This document shows, piece after piece, positions 58,921-64,000 of a DNA stretch of 64,000 nt (positions are counted from its first letter, which is position 1; each line of letters starts with the position of its first letter). The DNA comes from Rotaria sp. Silwood1 (lineage: Eukaryota > Rotifera > Eurotatoria > Philodinida > Philodinidae), in contig CAJNOP010000038.1 in NCBI GenBank assembly GCA_905250075.1, forward strand, positions 1,203,369 to 1,267,368, given 5' to 3'. Below the pieces are notes generated by a model that worked only from the letters and a program-made list of their open reading frames with translations, did not search any database and was not told the DNA's origin. The translations under genes were made by a program, and so were the position numbers.

Positions 58921-59388
58921 TTATACAGTGTAATTTTTTATGTTTGATTCATAAATGATTCCATTACACATGTCAATCTTGGATAGCTCGTGTTGTATGA
59001 ATGTACCACAATAGTCATAAAAGAAATAATAAATAAGTAGAAAACGAAAGCGAAATGAATACCGAATGAATATCAATAAGACCAAGTAAACAATAGAATT
59101 GCAGTATAAAGTAAATAGAAAAAAATATTTACATATTCTAACATACAGAAATCTTAAATTAATCTCATATCCTGTAAGCATGAAAAGGATCAATAGGATG
59201 AGTAACATCTTCGTACAAAAAAAATACTGACTATTGAAATAAAGATCGTTTAAAGAATTGCACGAGGATATTAATTTATTTTGATTCATATCTAAATGGC
59301 ACGCACAGCCATCATATGAATTACTAGTAAGAATGCTACTTAGTAGATAAAAATAGAGCATAAGATGAATATAGAAAAATGACAACAT
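58921..59388 (-). CDS. Doubtful 155-aa membrane or secreted protein
   Basis: An uninterrupted ORF starting MLSFFYIHLMLYFYLLSS, which could be a signal peptide, followed by a Cys-containing polar part (DGCACHLDMNQNKLISSCN) and two or three very hydrophobic, Phe/Tyr/Leu/Ile-rich segments (LLILLILFMLTGYEI, IVYLVLLIFIRYSF). The hydrophobicity may simply reflect AT-rich codons in random sequence. The CAC-x(10)-SC spacing recalls an LRR N-terminal cap but no repeats follow. No family recognised. Length is the main argument for it. Confidence 0.3.
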   Translation of the reverse strand: MLSFFYIHLMLYFYLLSSILTSNSYDGCACHLDMNQNKLISSCNSLNDLYFNSQYFFCTKMLLILLILFMLTGYEINLRFLYVRICKYFFLFTLYCNSIVYLVLLIFIRYSFRFRFLLIYYFFYDYCGTFIQHELSKIDMCNGIIYESNIKNYTV

Positions 59389-60814
59389 ATCATCTATGAA
59401 AACGCTTGAGTACCACTAGTTACATCTAATTAGTATTATTAGATAAGATTTTTATTAAAGAAAAATAATACAGATGAATTGATATGATAGAGAAAAAAAA
59501 AAAAGAAGAACTAATAATTTCTGTTTGATTATTAATTGTTTTTAATTTTTCAAGCATTTTCATTATAGACAAAAGAGTAAATGAACTTAACACAAAAAGG
59601 TGATAATGAACAGGAACAAACATGTCAAGAATAGAAGAAGAAAAAAATGCAACTTCAACATCATTGTATTGCAGAGAATTTCTTTTTTTTTTCTCTACAT
59701 CATATCTATTTGCTTATATAAATATATAATATAGAAAAACTTTTGTAAATATTATTTTTCTATCAGATATATATTTATTAAATTGCATTTCAAACAATAA
59801 TTATTATATTTTTCAATATTGTTTGCCTTTTTTTTTTTTTTTTTACTTAATACATATACATCTAACAATTATCTCTATTGCATCAATATTTACACATAAG
59901 TATATAATTTATTCATTGACTAATTCTATCTAGTACATTTTGAGAATGCAGAAAAAGCTAGAAAAAAAAATCAATCAAATCTCATGAGTACATGCTTCAT
60001 AGTTTTACTAGTGTCCAAATATGAATTTATCTTACTTTAGTAATAACAGTAAATTCTATTTGTCTTGTCTCTAGACAAATCTTACATAAATTGAATTTGT
60101 TTCAAGCGTAAATTTCATATAAATTTACATAGAATTAATCAGTGTCAATTTGACCTAAATTCAATACGTTATTTCTTTCCTATTGTTTCTCATATTAAAT
60201 TATTACTAACACATAACTAGAAGTGTAAGACAAAGATTCTGTCTGTTTTTTTTATTTTTGTTCTTCATAGATTACATAGACGTGCAAGAAATACATTCAA
60301 GTTTATATTATGATAAGTCAAAGAAAACAAATTACAGAGTCTAGGCATGAAATTGACGAGTGTAGTTTTTTTGCTCGTCATTTCTATCAATTTATGATGA
60401 AGTTGAAATGTATATATATCTTGTCAGTTAATGAGGATCGATGAACGACTAATGGAATATATACATGTCTTATTGCCTTTTTGACGATGTAGATGAAACG
60501 AAAGACAAACGACCAAAGACATTTATTAATTCAAGAGAACATATCAAAAGAAAAACCTAGAAAGTTAGTTCTCTGTGTGTGTCTATGATCTTTTTTTTTT
60601 CCCTATCTTCTATTCTTATTTCCCTATCTAACAAATAAAAGTCTTTCTTTTATTCAAATATATTCTTTCATTCTGACAGATGGACGATAGAATATATGAC
60701 TATATCTAGGTACTGATGAAATAATATAATATATATATTATATATATTTATTCTGTTTACATTCATCGTCTTCGTCTCACTATAATACTATTAAATTGAT
60801 TTCAAGACACAATA
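59389..60814. other. Upstream region of the 60.8 kb gene, no coding signal
   Basis: Strongly AT-rich with T runs and TATATA strings (for example 60726-60750). Probably holds the promoter and leader of the gene starting at 60815. Confidence 0.45.
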
Positions 60815-63800
60815 ATGAGTAATAGTTTAGTAAAAAAATTCGACAAAATTGTTTCAAAATTAGCTATTAATAAATCCAAAGATATTAAATTAAATGAAAA
60901 TGATCTTAATGATTATTATTGTCATCATGATGATATACCAACAGATGGAAATGAAGAATCACAACGAATGAAATATAATCTTGAAAATACAACTAAAATT
61001 GAAAATTCTCAACATTTAGAAGGTATATCATCAAATCATATTATACGTGATAATCTAAAAGATTCACCATTGAAAGGTAAATATTTGATTATTCAGAAGA
61101 TTTTATATGACTATGTTATTATTACTATTTGTATATACGTGACATATTTGGATAAAAAAAAAATAGAAGACTTTTCTTTTTTACTCTTTACGTCTACTTG
61201 TGACTAGATATATATGTCGTTTTTTATAGATACTGTGTTTCAACTAAGAATATGTATATGTCTTTTTATATACATAATCTTTTCTTTTTTTTTTTTTTGA
61301 TATATTTATTTCGTCACATACTCGCTATCCTAATGTCTCCCACTTGTCTTATTCAACTGCGTAATAACAACAGAATATACTTAATACGTATGAATTCCAT
61401 TGATGCCTCACAAGTAGACAATAAATTAAATAATAGCATATACTATATAATAAAAAAAAGAACACAACATACATTGATAACATTCTGGTCTATAGTCATA
61501 GATACAATGTCAAGTAGCCATCGTTTTCGTACTTATATGATTATCAATCAAAAATTTGATGAACGATTTAAGCGTTTACAACCCATCAATCGTTCTTCTT
61601 GTAAGTGATTGAATAGATAGATTTATTCATGTATGGTTCATGCCAAAAGGCATAAATCAATACACAGGAAGTCAACCACTTAGTATGTGTCAAGTATCAT
61701 TGACGTATTTCCTATTATTTGTTTCGTTGTTTATCTATTACTAGTACAAAGCTAAATTATAACGTATTTTATCTTGTAAATTTTGAACTTAATATTAATA
61801 TAAGACATTAAAATGAATGTAATGCTCTTCGCCGAAAACAAGATTGTCGAAAACTCACATCGCCGACTCGACGTGGAAATTTACGGTGAATTTCCACGTC
61901 GAGTCGGCGATGTGAGTTTTCGACGATCTTGTTTTCGGCGAAGAGCATACTTACCATTAAAAAATTGACATTTGATAATACTCTTAGGTCAAGAAGACAT
62001 TCTTTTTGCATTTTTTTTTTCTTATATCGCTTTTGTTTATATTAGTGGGTGTACCATAGCTGTAGAAACAGAACAATAAAATAAAGAAGCCATTGAATTA
62101 ATTCTGACGGACACGATATAATTAAAAATCGTAATAGAAGAAAAGAGAGAAGTATCACGTTTTTTATTTTTTTTTCATCTAACCCTGTAGAATACACAAT
62201 AACATTGACACATAATATTTCAATAAAAAGAAAAAAACAATAAAATTTCTTTTTTTTTGTTTTCGTTTTCTTGTAGTAGTATATATATATATAATTTTCA
62301 TAACATTTTACTCTTAACATAAAACACAAAAAACTAGTCGTCCTTAAAGTAAGTGTAGTTGGTTGTTGTCTAGATTTTTTTCTTCTATTTTTTTTTTGTT
62401 GCGACCATTAATCGTTTAGATTCTATAGACGAAAGGTCTTTTCCAGACGAACTAACGTTTTTTTTTTCCGTTCTTATGTTAGTTGTTCAATTAAACTGGG
62501 GTAAAAAGCATATGCGTGTATAAGTCTTTCTATAGAATTGAGTGATGTTTAGTAGTAGTACTACTTTATCGTGCAATAGGAGAGAGAAATGATGATGTAG
62601 GAAACACGAACTATGTCCCAGGCTATTACTGATGTTCTCGTTGATCACATTAAAAGCAGAATAGTGAAGTCTTCGATGAGGAATGCTTGAATATTCTTGC
62701 TTTGAGCGATGCGTGTTAAAAAAGTTCGTTAGGCAATATTTTTCTTCTCTCATCTTCAATTTTAATCGTTTATTATTTCATTATGAGAAACAATATAATT
62801 TATCGAAGTATAGATTCTTCGTTTGTATTTTTTGTTTTCATATAAATTTGCTAAATTAATTATTAAAATGAGAAGTTTGTATTTTGTTTTTGCAACAATA
62901 AGAGTTTAGCTTGAGTACACAAAAATAATAAAAATACATCCATCATTTCCACTTTTTTTTTTTGTGTAATATTATTTTATATTTCCTTGTCACATTTGCA
63001 TTTCAAAGTATCTTTATGATGATTTTTATTTCTTATCTTGTCAAAAAAAAAAAAAAAAAAAATTTATAGAATCACAATAAGTCTAATACATATAAATGTA
63101 TGCTTGAGAAAAAAATGATTTATGATAGTTTTTTTTTTGTTTATATGAAAGAAAAAATTTTTAGATTTATTTTTCATCTTTTTTTTTTTTTTTGTGTTTC
63201 TTTTATTACGTGTTCAAATAAAAACAAAAACAAAATAATCAATGTCTTAGAATTCTTTATCAATTGATATATTGATGAGTCTTTTATCTGTATAGAAAAC
63301 AATTGATTAGAAAATCTTTAGTTGAAAACAGGATGTCGTTTAGATTCTGAAAGAAAAAAAAGACAAAAGATACCTGATCAATTTTCTTGCGTTCTATAGA
63401 CATAGAATTGCATAGGAAAACAAAAATAATCATGGCTCATGATGAAAAAGGAATAAAGAGACCACACAATGTTGTATATAATTTTATTTTATATTTACAA
63501 CAAAAATATGTTTGTTTTGTTTTTTTTCTTTATTCACATCCTAATTTGTCCCTAGATTTTTCATTTGATGAAAACTAGTATTTTTTTTTTGTTTTATGCG
63601 GTCAAATATGTTTTGATTAACTTCAAGGTCAAGAATTTTCATTTTTTATTGTTATATATGTTTAACTATTAATTAACATTCATTCTAGTTTCTCTTTCTT
63701 CATAAGAATAAACAAATATAAAGAAGATATTATGTATTTTCCTAGATTATTTTTATTTTTTGTAATATTCTTTTTAAACTCACTATTAAAACATAATAAA

Positions 63801-64000
63801 TTTACATATATATATATATTATTTTAGTTCTTCTTACGTATGCTCCAATGGGTAGTGGTCCGTCTTCATCAACGAATAATTCAACACCATCAACACCAAC
63901 AACAACAGCTGTTTCGAGTGACTTATATAAACAAGCTCGTGAAGAATTCGATAATCGATATGCAACCCCAGCTACATTTACATTAGTTTATCGTGATTTT
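60815..64000 (+). CDS. Unrecognised gene, first two exons (3' end outside window)
   Basis: Exon 1 60815-61076 starts MSNSLVKKFDKIVSKLAINK and is charged and Asn/Asp/Glu-rich. A GTAAAT donor at 61077 and an ATTTTAG acceptor ending at 63827 bound a 2751-bp intron, and exon 2 (63828-64000, open to the window end) continues in frame as VLLTYAPMGSGPSSSTNNSS, a Thr/Ser/Pro linker and SDLYKQAREEFDNRYATPAT, TFTLVYRDF. The last part looks like the start of a folded domain; the first 120 residues look disordered. I do not recognise the protein. The codon bias is the same as in Hox3 and Quaking, so it belongs to the normal host gene set. The intron has no other exon I can defend; small ORFs at 61252-61608 and elsewhere are low-complexity. 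Confidence 0.6.
61822..61948. repeat. Near-perfect 127-bp palindrome (60-bp arms, 7-nt loop)
   Basis: The left arm 61822-61881 begins ATGCTCTTCGCCGAAAACAA and is the reverse complement of 61889-61948 with one difference (T versus C in GATTGTCG / GATCGTCG). The loop is TACGGTG. The element is close to 50 percent GC in a roughly 25-30 percent GC neighbourhood, and lies in the long intron of the 60.8 kb gene. No clear target-site duplication. Confidence 0.9.

Noticed and set aside
1..64000. CRISPR arrays, operons, bacterial-type promoters or ribosome binding sites
   Set aside because: The DNA is eukaryotic with spliced genes; no regularly spaced direct repeats were found.

Overview
The window is AT-rich eukaryotic nuclear DNA from an animal. 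Genes have many short introns (often 45-90 bp) with GT..AG borders, and the recognisable proteins are metazoan: a Hox3 homeobox protein, a Quaking/HOW-type STAR RNA-binding protein, an NKCC-type SLC12 cation-chloride cotransporter and TBCCD1. Degenerate tracts resembling (TGTGGG)n, a telomeric repeat reported for bdelloid rotifers, the intron sizes and small lineage-restricted-looking ORFs make a bdelloid rotifer (Rotaria-like, low GC) the best guess. This is inference; no phylogenetic test was possible.

Left block, about 1-28 kb, is ordinary gene territory: the 3' end of TBCCD1 (+, 907-2019); a complete 18-exon NKCC (-, 2271-10028) converging on it; an 8.4 kb gene-poor stretch with a 367-bp TA-flanked fold-back transposon; a complete four-exon Hox3 gene (+, 18488-20511) whose homeobox contains a 6-nt microexon; an unrecognised two-exon gene (-, 22473-23956); and a complete Quaking-like gene (+, 24990-27688) with an optional in-frame 33-nt exon.

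Middle block, about 28-58 kb, looks different. It holds decayed genes (a possible glycosidase-like relic, an SLC6 transporter with a nonsense codon in its most conserved motif, an F-box/LRR-like relic, an unrecognised one), a Disabled-type PTB gene cut short, a few small intact unknown ORFs, two long-TIR elements, and about ten imperfect hairpins with one G/T-rich telomere-like arm and one C/A-rich arm. This block is bracketed by two diverged direct copies of a roughly 650-750 bp sequence (27895-28660 and 57885-58520), so it may be an inserted, duplicated or subtelomere-like segment.

Right block, about 58-64 kb, returns to sparse AT-rich sequence: a doubtful 155-aa membrane ORF, and the first two exons of an unrecognised gene (+, 60815 to beyond the window end) whose 2.75 kb intron carries a near-perfect 127-bp GC-richer palindrome.

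The genes do not form a pathway. Hox3 (patterning) and Quaking (RNA processing) are developmental regulators; NKCC and SLC6 are ion-coupled transporters. All exon borders were placed by eye from splice consensus plus reading-frame continuity; for NKCC, Hox3, Quaking, the 22-24 kb gene and TBCCD1 the exon lengths add up to an exact multiple of three.
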